From assembly GCA_964019055.1 (NCBI GenBank), contig OZ025208.1, positions 11,525,097 through 11,589,096 on the forward strand: a DNA stretch of 64,000 bases, in the 5' to 3' direction. Positions 35,401-44,300 of the stretch are shown one piece after another. How positions within the stretch are numbered: the first letter of the stretch is position 1; every line of letters starts with the position of its first letter. The stretch comes from Anthopleura xanthogrammica. Its lineage: Eukaryota > Cnidaria > Anthozoa > Actiniaria > Actiniidae. Position numbers and translations under genes: made by a program. Under the pieces are notes generated by a model, which did not search any database, was not told the origin of the DNA, and saw nothing but the letters and a program-made list of their open reading frames with translations.

Positions 35401-37671
35401 GTGTCTGATGTTATTGACCCTGGACAATTTATGGTAATTTTATCTCATTTGATATTTTATGCTGATTTCCTTACATTTCTTTCATTACTGGATTATTATT
35501 TTTCTTTCCTTTATTCCTTTTCTTCCATCCTTCCTTTTCCTTTTCTTACCAGGTCTCCTTTTTTTTCTTGTTCCCTCTGGTTATTCCTTCTATCCCATTC
35601 CCTTTCTCTCCCAGCCTTTTACTTGGCTTGCTTTCATTTCCTCCTACCCCTTCTCTTCCTATTTTCTCCCTTCTCTTTCTTTCCCATTCATCCTTTTTTC
35701 TTCTTGACACTCTCACAAGCCAGACACAATGTATATAAATTGGGAAAAAGTCCTGACACAACATGCACAAATAAAGTCTTCCCCCCTTCCCACCTCGCTT
35801 CTTACTCAGGGCAGCACAGCATCCAGAAAACAGTCTTTTAAGGCCAAAACTTTTCTTTAAAGTTTCAGCCGCTACCAATGATAAAGGATTTTGAACAGTT
35901 GACAAGTGACATGACAGAGTATTATAAAGTAAGTGGACTTCGTTGTTTTTATTGAGTTAATGGGAAGCCATTTAAGTTTCACAGTAACCATGTTATAGTA
36001 ATAGCACATTGTGTATGGATGAGGCGCAGTTAGTTAATTGAAAGCCATTTCAATCGCACAGTAGCCATGTTATAGTAATAGCACATTGTGGATGGATGAG
36101 GTGCAGTTGATTAATGGGAAGCCATTTCAGTGTCACGGTAGCCATGTTATAGTAATAGCACATTGTGGATGGATGAGGCGCAGTTAGTTAATGGGAAGCC
36201 ATATCAGTGTCACGGTAGCCATGTTATAGTAATAGCACATTGTGGATGGATGAGGCGCAGTTGGTTAATGGGAAGCCATATCAGCGTCACGGTAGCCATG
36301 TTATGGTAATAGCACATTGTGGATGGATGAGGCGCTATTGATGGAAAGCCATTTCAGTGCAAAGATGTATGCGCCATGATAATTTATACACTATCGATGG
36401 GGGATGTGCACCATTATCCCCTTGTACTTTGCGCCCTAAATTTTTAATACAAGTTTTTGTTGATTGATTCTTGCCTTCAGAATAAAACTGAAGCCCTCAC
36501 GAGCCCTCGTACGGGTGACCTATGCGCTGTCAAAGATAAAGACGGCAAATACTATCGTGCAGTTGTTAAAGCTGTGCTTTCTCCTAAACAAGTAAGTAGG
36601 ACTGCAAAAGACCCTCGGTGGGCTATTCAGCCATGGATAAAAGGGGGAATTCTCCATTTTCCCTACGATAATAGAATCTTTAAGTGTGATGTCAATCGAA
36701 TGGAAAAAACTTCCGGGTCCAAAACGAAAAACATTACTATGAGGATTTTCTTACCTTTTCTTCATGAAATGATTTGTTGTCCAAAGTTCTAATTTTTTCA
36801 ACTGGAGATTTAATCATTGAGAACATTTTTCGCTTTATTGTAGCGGTTTTTGTGAGAAGCTGGACCCGGAAATACATCACAATTTATAAGCTCCATAAAC
36901 TGTAAAATTGGAATGCGCGTAAATATAAGAACCTTTCATTGTTATTATGTATTTCTCCTCAATTGATGATTTTTCATCTGAGTGGCTTCCTTAATTTTTC
37001 CTTTTTCAGGTTTGCGTCTTGTTTATAGACTACGGTAACCTTGAAATCCATACCTCAAGTGAATTTCGAGTCCTCTGTGATCAGTTCAAACAATTACCAT
37101 GTATCGCTGTCAAGGGATCCTTATCAGGTTAGTACCGAGTAGATGCGCGTGCCAGAGTCTTCCAGTGGCAGTCATCAAATTTTTATCGGAATTCATAACC
37201 TTTATCTTAAATTAAGAATTTAGTGGTTTGTCCTCTTTACCACGATATGACGTCAAAAGTTGGTCAAAATGTTATGTTTCCACCTGGCGTATCTTTCGTT
37301 CATGCTTTCGTTCTTTCCTTCTTTTTTTCCTTCTTCCTTCCTTCCTTCCTTTCTTGTTTTCTCCACTTTTCATTAACGGCATCCATGCACTTTTATTTCT
37401 TGTTCTAGTTTTCATTTTTCATTTTTTCCCGACCACAGGAATCCAGCCCAGCGAAAACTCCGCTGAATGGTCAGAAGAAGCAAGAAAAAAACTTGAAGAA
37501 TTAACTCGATGGAAGATGCTTGTTGCTTCAATAGACGGAGACCAGTACACCTACAGCTATCGCGAGGAGCATAAGATTTATCTAACCCTCTACGACACGT
37601 CGACTGATAAAGATATTAATATCGCTGATGTTCTTGTTGAAGAAGGATTGGCCAGACGGACAGAGAGCTGA
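20442..37671 (+). CDS. TDRD7: TDRD7-like protein: two LOTUS and four Tudor domains
   Basis: 26 exons, all phases consistent, 1198 aa: 20442-20994, 24013-24087, 24573-24659, 24730-24767, 25296-25429, 25563-25596, 26036-26081, 26166-26247, 26624-26741, 27348-27835, 28562-28647, 28877-28977, 29717-29774, 30502-30707, 31550-31659, 32576-32696, 33073-33204, 33322-33543, 33926-33955, 34324-34386, 34752-34855, 35253-35433, 35863-35928, 36481-36591, 37010-37127, 37439-37671. LOTUS 1 is about aa 2-80 (LVSSPRGVPLYKVEKEYR); LOTUS 2 about 240-307 (NGLFLSRLAVEYKNRFGQEL). Tudor cores lie near 399-450 (YVDFGN), 640-700 (FVDYGD), 833-885 (CVDYGN) and 1053-1110 (FIDYGN). The acidic linker at 35253-35433 is Ser/Gln-rich. 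LOTUS domains bind RNA or Vasa-type helicases and Tudor domains bind methylarginine in Piwi proteins, so it should act in germ granules. Vertebrate TDRD7 is slightly shorter. Confidence 0.93.
21498..22211. mobile_element. Non-autonomous transposon with ~60-bp inverted ends, TDRD7 intron 1
   Basis: The left end TAGCCTCCTAAGCAGACACT then CTTAGGGTC is inverted at the right end (TTCTTAGGGTC, AGCCTCCTTTACAAACA on the minus strand). About 710 bp; the interior open frame (21847-22113) has no recognisable domain. Confidence 0.75.
23299..23458. mobile_element. MITE nested in the 22336-23920 transposon
   Basis: About 48-bp inverted ends (TATAATGGTAATTGAACTAA, then GTGCAATTTGGTCTGATATC). The centre holds a CACACGACCGCG/CGGGAGTGTGA small palindrome. 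Confidence 0.75.
23600..23770. repeat. Inverted repeat with CCAAT-like blocks
   Basis: AATCCTGTAATCTGATTGG (about 23629) is inverted at about 23741 (CCAATCAGATTACAGGATT). Probably another MITE end pair, or part of the nested element. Confidence 0.6.
24297..24475. repeat. Two-copy tandem repeat, ~100-bp period
   Basis: TTGGTTAT...ACAAAGTTGACCCAG...TGCACCC occurs at 24297 and again at 24399. Confidence 0.75.
25150..25253. mobile_element. MITE fragment of the 'GCTGGGTTTCA' family
   Basis: GTTTGACCACCATTTGGAGC and ATCAGTTGAATGAAATCC match the copy at 50229-50408. It sits just upstream of the exon at 25296. Confidence 0.65.
25612..25637. repeat. Poly-G run in TDRD7 intron 6
   Basis: About 22 consecutive G. 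Further G runs lie at about 25765-25790 and 25820-25828. Confidence 0.9.
26985..27150. repeat. Dispersed repeat copy, 'CCAGAATTGGAACTT' family
   Basis: GACAATGTCTTGTCAGAATT, TTGAGCCAGAAACAGGGTAT and GGCCAGT.ATCATGA match 43910-44085. About 165 bp. Confidence 0.7.
28256..28412. mobile_element. MITE of the 'CTTGGGCGTAATGTTTTCC' family
   Basis: Inverted ends (TTGGGCATAATGTTTCCCCA and its complement near 28390-28412). Other copies at 30917-31084 and 57823-57997. Confidence 0.75.
29495..29655 (+). repeat. Dispersed direct repeat, copy 1
   Basis: About 160 bp, including CATAGCTTTCAGGGTTCACA and CAGACAGTCTGTTAT, over 90% similar by eye to 31955-32120 in the same orientation in another intron of this gene. 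Confidence 0.85.
29800..30110. repeat. CATC/ATTC-rich low-complexity tract
   Basis: Irregular repeats of CATCCATTC, CAGCCATCC and CTGT. Confidence 0.85.
30917..31084. mobile_element. MITE, second copy of the 'CTTGGGCGTAATG' family
   Basis: The right end TGAAATGGGAAAACATT and interior CATTCTTTGTTTAAGTTGTA match 57823-57997. The left end is decayed. Confidence 0.7.
31101..31233. mobile_element. MITE of the 'GCTGGGTTTCA' family
   Basis: GCTGGGTTTCA at the left end and TGAAACCCAGC at the right; the interior is inverted relative to the 50229-50408 copy. It follows directly after another MITE. Confidence 0.8.
31335..31475. repeat. ATTCATTT-rich low-complexity tract
   Basis: Runs of CATTTATTCATTC in TDRD7 intron 14. 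Confidence 0.85.
31700..31850 (+). mobile_element. Decayed SINE
   Basis: GGGTTTAATTCCTGGACTCA (B-box-like) followed by a GAGTAGAGTTTGTTGGGTCT body and GGTTCTCTGGTTGTC; related copies at 16735, 33655 (minus) and 45447. Confidence 0.55.
31955..32120 (+). repeat. Dispersed direct repeat, copy 2
   Basis: Matches 29495-29655. The last 20 bp (ATTTTTATGTCACTTGTC) then repeat once more locally. Confidence 0.85.
32160..32350. repeat. Polypyrimidine CTTC tract
   Basis: Long T/C-rich stretch with CCTCCCTCC and TTCCTTCC runs. Confidence 0.8.
33655..33800 (-). mobile_element. Decayed SINE, minus orientation
   Basis: The minus strand has GATTCCTG.ACTTG.AATCAC followed by GTAGAGTTTATCAGGTCTCT and TTTTTCTCCAGGTTCTC, the same family as 31700-31850. 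Confidence 0.5.
35440..35720. repeat. Polypyrimidine tract in TDRD7 intron 22
   Basis: About 270 bp of mostly T and C immediately after the exon ending at 35433. Confidence 0.85.
35952..36365. repeat. 77-bp minisatellite, about 5.3 units, in TDRD7 intron 23
   Basis: Units share GGGAAGCCAT, CATGTTATAGTAATAGCACA and TTGTGGATGGATGAGGCGCA. Later units are more alike than the first. Confidence 0.95.
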
Positions 37672-37716
37672 GTAGGGCTTAAAGTATTGTTATAATACTG
37701 GATCGAATCTAAAACA

Positions 37717-38040
37717 TTAAAAGCTCGGATCGAATAAGATCCCTCTAATGGAGTATCCAGTGAGGATAGATAGCAGGAGATATGAATATTAGTCATATGG
37801 TATTGGTATCTTAAAAAATCTGGGAATAGTTGTCGTATGACACTTAAAACCTAATGCCGCATGGTACGGTCACGGTACGGGTTAACGTTATCTGTGGAAC
37901 CAATTACAGCGCGCGCATCTGGTTAAATTGATTGACACTGCACCAAAATTACCACGTCGGGAGCATGAGTTCTTGAAGCCTTGGGAACGTGGAAATCTGC
38001 TTTACTCATGAGACTGCGACAAGAAAATCATCAAATAAAT
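37717..38040 (+). terminator. Possible 3' end signals of the TDRD7-like gene
   Basis: ATTAAA at about 37718 and AATAAA at 38034-38039 follow the stop codon at 37669-37671. Which one is used is unknown. Confidence 0.45.
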
Positions 38041-38234
38041 CACTAGAGGCCGGACACATGGTGTAATCCTTCCGCGCAACGTTGCAGGCAACAACGCAAT
38101 TGCACCTTGTGTCGACATATGCAGTGCAACTGTTGCGCGCATAGCCAGTGTGGCGGCTCTCTGTGTGCGTGGCCGAGGGAAACTGGGGAGGAGGAACCCC
38201 TCGACCACTTCAGAGAGGGTGGGAAATATAATCG

Positions 38235-38284
38235 ATATTTACTTCTGCTACGTTGCGCGCAGGTAAGGTAGCAGAAGTAAATAT
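38235..38284. other. Perfect 17-bp hairpin
   Basis: ATATTTACTTCTGCTAC at 38235-38251 is exactly complementary to 38268-38284, with a 16-base GC-rich loop. It lies about 560 bp past the TDRD7 stop. Confidence 0.85.
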
Positions 38285-38377
38285 GGAATGTGAAGGGATT
38301 GACCTTATTTTAGATATAAAGCGAATGATGCAAAAAACTATAGGCAGTTTAGGTACCTATCAATGGGCGTGCACATC

Positions 38378-38527
38378 TCAAATAGACCCCTTGCACGTGA
38401 CGTCAAAGCAGCTCAGTTTGGAGGATAAAACAAAACAATTTCAATCTCCTGAGAATTGGTTGAAACCTATGGTTTTGTACTCCAAATTTACCTGCTTTCC
38501 GAATTGCTGCAAGGGGTCGATACCCAA
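38378..38527. mobile_element. MITE, 'GACCCCTTGCA' family
   Basis: ATAGACCCCTTGCA at the left, complement of CGACCCCTTGCAGC at the right. The interior TCAATCTCCTGAGAATTG recurs in the copy at 53165-53303. Confidence 0.75.
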
Positions 38528-39320
38528 CGAGAAGACAGCCAGTGAGGTGCAGTAAAACCCGCTTTAACAGAAAACTTTTTTATTGTTCACGTTGAGAGGT
38601 CGATTCTTTTATCTTATCATGTTTTGAAAAGCCTTTGTTCCCCACTAATAGAAAGTCAAGTCACTTTGGGGCTTATTGGCCCTCAGTTTGCATTTGTGCA
38701 CTGTTCATTAAAAAAAAGGGAAAAAATAGAAGAAAATAGAATTTAAAGCCTGTAGACAATTGGTCTTCAAATAACAAGGGAATATTATACAAAAGGATTA
38801 CTGATATGGTTATTAATACAAATAAAAATTTGTTAGTAATGAATGTCTGTATTTAGATTCTAAACAAGCTGTTATTCAAGTAAGTTTAACATAATAATAT
38901 ACTTATTAACGTGTTATATATATTTCTTTAGCGTTTTAAATTCCCTATCAACCTTAGCCAATTGGTCTTTTTCCTAAAACTATACCTCGTTTTCCGAGAG
39001 AAAAAAAATTTCGATATTTTGCTTTTAAATCGATGTCTTCTTAAAAACGCGCAAAAAGAGGACTGGGCACTAATTGCGGTTTTCTACTATGACTGAAGCC
39101 AAGATGATATCTATGCAAGGATTTCTTCTCTAATTTTATTTTCCATCAATAATATAAGGCATTCCGAAGCAATTGTACTAAAAAATTAAATCCAGTACGA
39201 ATAAAAAATGCAAGTTGGCGTACTGCATGGTAATGGCCTCGTCTTGCCTATAATTTGTGCGCGCAGTTATAGGCTTTTTATTTCGGTTGGAATTCAAGTC
39301 ACAGCGCTCAACAGAATTGT
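38528..39320. other. No gene recognised
   Basis: AT-rich intergenic DNA between the TDRD7-like and OXR1-like genes; nothing supported. Confidence 0.5.
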
Positions 39321-39593
39321 TTAAAGGGGCACTTGGATGAAAATCTATGAAAATTGGAAATTTTGTTAAACTTATCTATATGGCTCCAGTGGTAGCCAAG
39401 CAACATTTTTTTTGGCGCGGATAAAAATTATCAATCTCTTTCAACATCTAAATTGTGCATGAGTAATTGATGTGTGATTTACCTATTGTTCTTTAAGTTT
39501 TTTTTTTAAACCGAGATTTTTTCACAATCATAATTGAGTCATTATCCTCAAACACTCAAAAAAATGGGGCGTTTTCATCCAAGTGCCCCTTTA
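39321..39593. mobile_element. MITE with TTAA ends
   Basis: TTAAAGGGGCACTTGGATGA at the left end is matched by its inverted copy at the right (CATCCAAGTGCCCCTTTAA). About 270 bp. TTAA at both ends suggests a piggyBac- or Kolobok-type mover. Confidence 0.85.
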
Positions 39594-39731
39594 ATTCATC
39601 TAAACAAATCTCATTTTTGATGGAAAAATATGGTATTTCAAAGAAATGTCTAAAATCTTGATTCCTGCGCACTCTTCCGAGGGCTAGAGTATGATTTTTT
39701 TGGGAATTATCTTTTACTCTTGATTAACCAG

Positions 39732-39844
39732 GACCATACTTCCAGACATCGAGTGTTGAAGGACTTACGGCTATGTTAGAGAATTCTGGCCCCAACACTG
39801 CTATCCCGGGAGCTGAACAGTTTAAGACTTTTGAGAAACTTTAA
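39732..39844 (+). other. Possible orphan last exon
   Basis: A splice-acceptor-like TTGATTAACCAG precedes an open segment of about 37 codons ending in TAA, containing VEGLTAMLENSGPNTAIPG. It looks protein-like but is short, and a stop lies directly upstream in the same frame. I cannot name the protein or find its other exons. Confidence 0.25.
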
Positions 39845-39959
39845 CTGATTAGCCGCATGAATGATATTTAGACGCAAACTCAGTTGCGAAATTTTCTGCA
39901 ATTTCCCCTAGAATCTTTTTCTTTATCCCTTCAATGCTTATATAATTTATATTTCTTTC

Positions 39960-40680
39960 TTTCTCTTCTCTTGTGATTCTAACTCATTTTCTTTCAAAAC
40001 AAGTTTATAAAATAGCGTTCTTGAGCATATACTACCGACTTCCGTCCGGGAAAATAATAGCTCGGTCCCAGCCTCTCTCGGTTTGAAATCAGACATCTTT
40101 GAAGTTCACAAAACCGTTACTTTTTTAGATCAAAAGCAAGTAAAATAACATCATTGATACCTATTTAACTTCCTCTTTTAGAATTTGATAGTTTTAGAAA
40201 ACCCAATATGGAAAATCCGAATCCGTGGACTAACCTCTTGGATTGGACTTTTTCAAAGAGGAAAAATGTCTATTGATATTTCAACTCTAAAACAACGATG
40301 AAAGTCAAGCAATACTTGAGTCATTGTTTTTACGAATTGTTTTATAAAAAATCATTAACAAATATGGCTGCTTTGAAAAGAAAACAAATAAGGATGGCAA
40401 GTAGCCGTGAATTAGTGAATACATTCCGCATATTTTACAATTCCTTTCAGCTTTATGAAGCAAAAACTCAAAATGCGTTCAAAAATCATTCACTCGTGGC
40501 CATGCAGAAGCTGCAGAAGATATACGCCCATCCAAATCATCTCTTGTATATTCTTATTCCCATGCCCCAATCCCGCGCAATCCAACTAGTGTACATTCTT
40601 GATTTCTTTACCCCCATACACTTAGTTAGAAGGGGACAGGCAAAATGTTACCAGAAATAACATCTACAAGCGAGTGCGAA
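39960..40680. other. Intergenic, with one unrecognised open frame
   Basis: The segment from 39961 repeats 14641-14710. An ATG-initiated frame of 120 codons at 40298-40660 has no recognisable domain or codon character; I do not call it a gene. Confidence 0.35.
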
Positions 40681-40956
40681 TTGGGTGCATTTAGTAAAAT
40701 TCACCATTACCCTAGCTTATTACGTCTTGATACCACTACCACCAGAATCCTCTTCGAAGTTTAATTAGGCCAACCAAAAGGAGCTATAAAAAGGATTCTG
40801 GTAGTATTGAGAGGTGTTAGGCGTAATAAGGGGAATCGTGAATTGTATATCTTAGCCGACTGTGATAATAAAAGACCCTATTATGAGACATACTGATAGT
40901 TTCTGTTCAACTGTTATCTTTTCAAGGCTTCCGATGCATGGAAATGGAATCTCTCT

Positions 40957-41108
40957 AGAGGGACGTAGCAAGGCCCCCCCCCCCCCCCCAAATTTTTTTC
41001 CCCGGATGTACAGTATATTGAACACTGAAAATCTTAGGTCTGTTACTAATACATAGGGCGTTTAGAAATATAACGCCCCCAATATTTTGGGCCTTGCTAC
41101 GGCCCTGC
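40957..41108. mobile_element. hAT-like MITE, short relative of 13966-14278
   Basis: AGGGACGTAGCAAGGCC at the left and its complement GGCCTTGCTACGGCCCTG at the right. A poly-C run lies at 40974-40989. Confidence 0.75.
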
Positions 41109-41375
41109 TCTATAATCAATATTAATATGATATACAAACAGTACTGAACACTTGCCAAGCTGAGAAAATAGTGCCAACTCGCACCAATCAACTTCGCATC
41201 CATTGATACATGTTTTCGTGCGGATGTACTAGAACCTTTTGGTAATAGTTTTTTTTTTGGTAAAATGGTTTGCGCAATTACATTATTATCTGTATTATAT
41301 TGACCGGCTAACTAGACTAAGTTCAACTTATGTATATTTTGAAAAGCAGTTCACGAAAACGTACTACCAACATTG

Positions 41376-44300
41376 ATGGGATGTGGATCCTCTTCCAATC
41401 GGACTGAAACCCTGAACAATATCGAAGCAGTTTGCGAAAACATCACAGTACATCTGACTGAATCTTCTAAAATGATAAACGAGTAAGTGAAGGATGACCA
41501 CGTGTTGATTTACCCAAGGATGGTTGAAATCGCTTTTCGGTTCAAGTCATTCTTGACCCCCCTTGCGTCCTCGACCGGAACCACATCCGCTTTCGCTTCG
41601 TCCCTTTGTATACAAAGGTATCGATCGAGCTTAGGGTAGAAAGGTAATCAAGCGTAGAATGGTTTCGTTTGTTTCAGCCGTTCAGTTCCTTTAGTTTCGT
41701 TTAGAAGTTGTGGGTCAACGCATCAAGCTGATTCCGAATCAAGGTGAGCGACATTTCTTAGGTAGTTTTCTATTTCTCCCCCTAAAACTTCACTTAAAAA
41801 TAATTTACAATAAATCTTTCCTTGAATGTGTTTTATACTCATTTTCCTTTTAGGATAGAAATGTTTTGTTCCATCCGCTTGCCCGCGTTCAAATGCACAG
41901 TAAAAATCAATAATTACTCGTTTCAGTATTCAATCGATAATTATTCGGGGAGGAAACGTCATTCGTTTCCATCTGGGCTCTGCAGTCGTGTGATGAAGTC
42001 TGAACGGTTTGTTTAGATGTTTTCAAAGCTGCTGAAAAAAGTCTAAATATGCCATCAGAAGGCAAGGTTTTAGTCATTTCCAGCTCGTGTCATGTATAGT
42101 TTACTTAAAGGTTATGTTATAAGGTAAGAAAGTGGTATAAATTATGGAAATTTGTTGATGTTTGTGTTTTTCTTTGGTTGAGTGATGCTGGATTATCTCT
42201 CGCAATGGCACAAACCTCGAGCCCATTCAACAATGAATGAATAAATTCTACAGATTCATAAACAATTATAGAAGGGAAAAACTGCTAGAATACCACGTGG
42301 AAGTACTCATTAAAGCTGTACGTTGATGTTAGACTAACTTAAGTTTGTTTTCAAGAAAACCCACGGAAGATGACAGTAATGATGAAGTGAATAATGAAGA
42401 CGGAAGCCGAGAATTGATTCCCTCGCATCATCCACAGCAAGAAAAAAGCTCACAGAGCTCAAGTTATGGCCGTTTTTTATCCTGGGGACTTGATGGAGTT
42501 TCTTATTTAGGAGGACAAGTAAAACAAAGGGTCGAAAGAAGTCTTCTTTGGGTTTCTACTGAGGCTGGTGAGTGTGGCTTATGTGTATCCGCCAAATGCA
42601 CTTTTGGCGGTCATGAATGACATTTTGTTTATTTTTTTATACCTGCAGTTTGCATCACTTAAAAATATTTTTATCTTAACTTCCTAATAGGAAAAATAGT
42701 TATATTGCTGTCTCAAACTATTCTTATTTTACTCTCTCGTAATTGAACGTCGGTGGTAGACGACTACGATTTTGAAGTCGCACGCTTACAAACCAACTCT
42801 AACCTCAAAACTTCGGACTTTATTAGAGCAAAGTTCTGAATTTCCGAGCTCTAATTTTGTCATAAATTATATATCACCTCACTACGAGTAGCACTGGTAA
42901 GTTGTTATGATTTTCTAACCATTAAAAAGACCCGTACCATTCAAGAAAGTCGATAACCATTGGACTGTTTTACAAACACGGAATTCGATCAAGATGGCTG
43001 ACATGCAGTTCAAACTTTAGGGATTCTGTTCGATTCGTTGCCCTTTACAGCCAAAAAAGGCTTTTCTTATTAATGTAAATCATCCATAAGTTCTATAATT
43101 TAAGGAAAATTAAGGATCTAGCACTAAAAGAGTTAAAAATCCCGTACTAATTGGTAAATACACTGCTCTTAGAAACCTGCAGATTCCAGTCTGTCAAATC
43201 GCTGTTAATGACACTATTCATTTTTCCTCTTAGGTTTTGTCTTATTTCTTAAGTTCGCGATAAAAGGCGTTTCTTAAGACACTGTTTAAAGTAAACCATA
43301 AGCTTAAATATTGAGTTTTTTGTATTATTTTCTGCAGATTTCCAAGCTGAAGACAAAATAGCCATCGACATGCCGCGAAGAAGAAACCAGAAGCCAGAGG
43401 GGGCTGTCGAATATTCGGTAAGATTTCTTCTTTTTTTACACCGAAAACCCTCAGATCCCTATTATTTTGACTTCTTTTATATGGTATTGTCTCTTTTTGT
43501 TATTCATTTATTTTTCTGTGTGAAAAAGATGATTATGTTTATTTCATGTAATGTATCATATTAATTTAATAAAATTTATAGTTTTGTTATTTATTACTTA
43601 GCATTACTAAAATAGATTGACATAAGCTTAAGCTTCAATATATTAATTGAAAGATAAAATTTCAATATTGATTTATGAAGGATTGATTTCATTTTCTGGT
43701 TTACATGACAACTAATTAAAAAAATTTATAAAAATTATAATTTTTAGTATCAAGCAGTTTTACCTGTTCTTACAATATTATTTTTTCCTTATTACAAAAA
43801 CAAAATCCAACATTTTTATGATATCTTTTGTTTTGTTGTTGGCGGCAACCCAGTTCTCACCATGAGTACCCCTGTACATGCTATTACAGCATCATATAGC
43901 ATAGCTAAAATGATGGCTGGTCATCTGACATTGTCCAGCCAGAATTGGAACTTCTCAGGTCAATTTTTTGCCTTGCGTGCCGGTTATTTTCACCAGTAGC
44001 ATTGAGCCAGAAACAAGGTATGATTGAATTAAGACTAATTTGGCCAGTTTTCATGACCGGCATCTGAGTGGCCACTCTTAAAACCCTGTATAGTGGTAGT
44101 GTAATAGAGCTCCTATTATCTGGAACCCTGGATTTCATCAACTTTTGCTATCTTGAACCTTTTCTCTGGTCTCCAGGAGGTTCAAGATAACAGGACACTA
44201 TAACTTTGAACACAATAGATATGAAAAATAACCCTAAGAACAATTGTGAGAAGGGGAAAATGTGAACTTTAATTAATTTTAGCTATAATAAAGTAAGATC

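Noticed and set aside
35173..35841. 222-codon plus-strand protein
   Set aside because: It reads a real TDRD7 exon (35253-35433) through its donor into a polypyrimidine intron.
40298..40660. 120-codon plus-strand gene
   Set aside because: No recognisable domain, no splice or promoter context, and composition like intergenic DNA.
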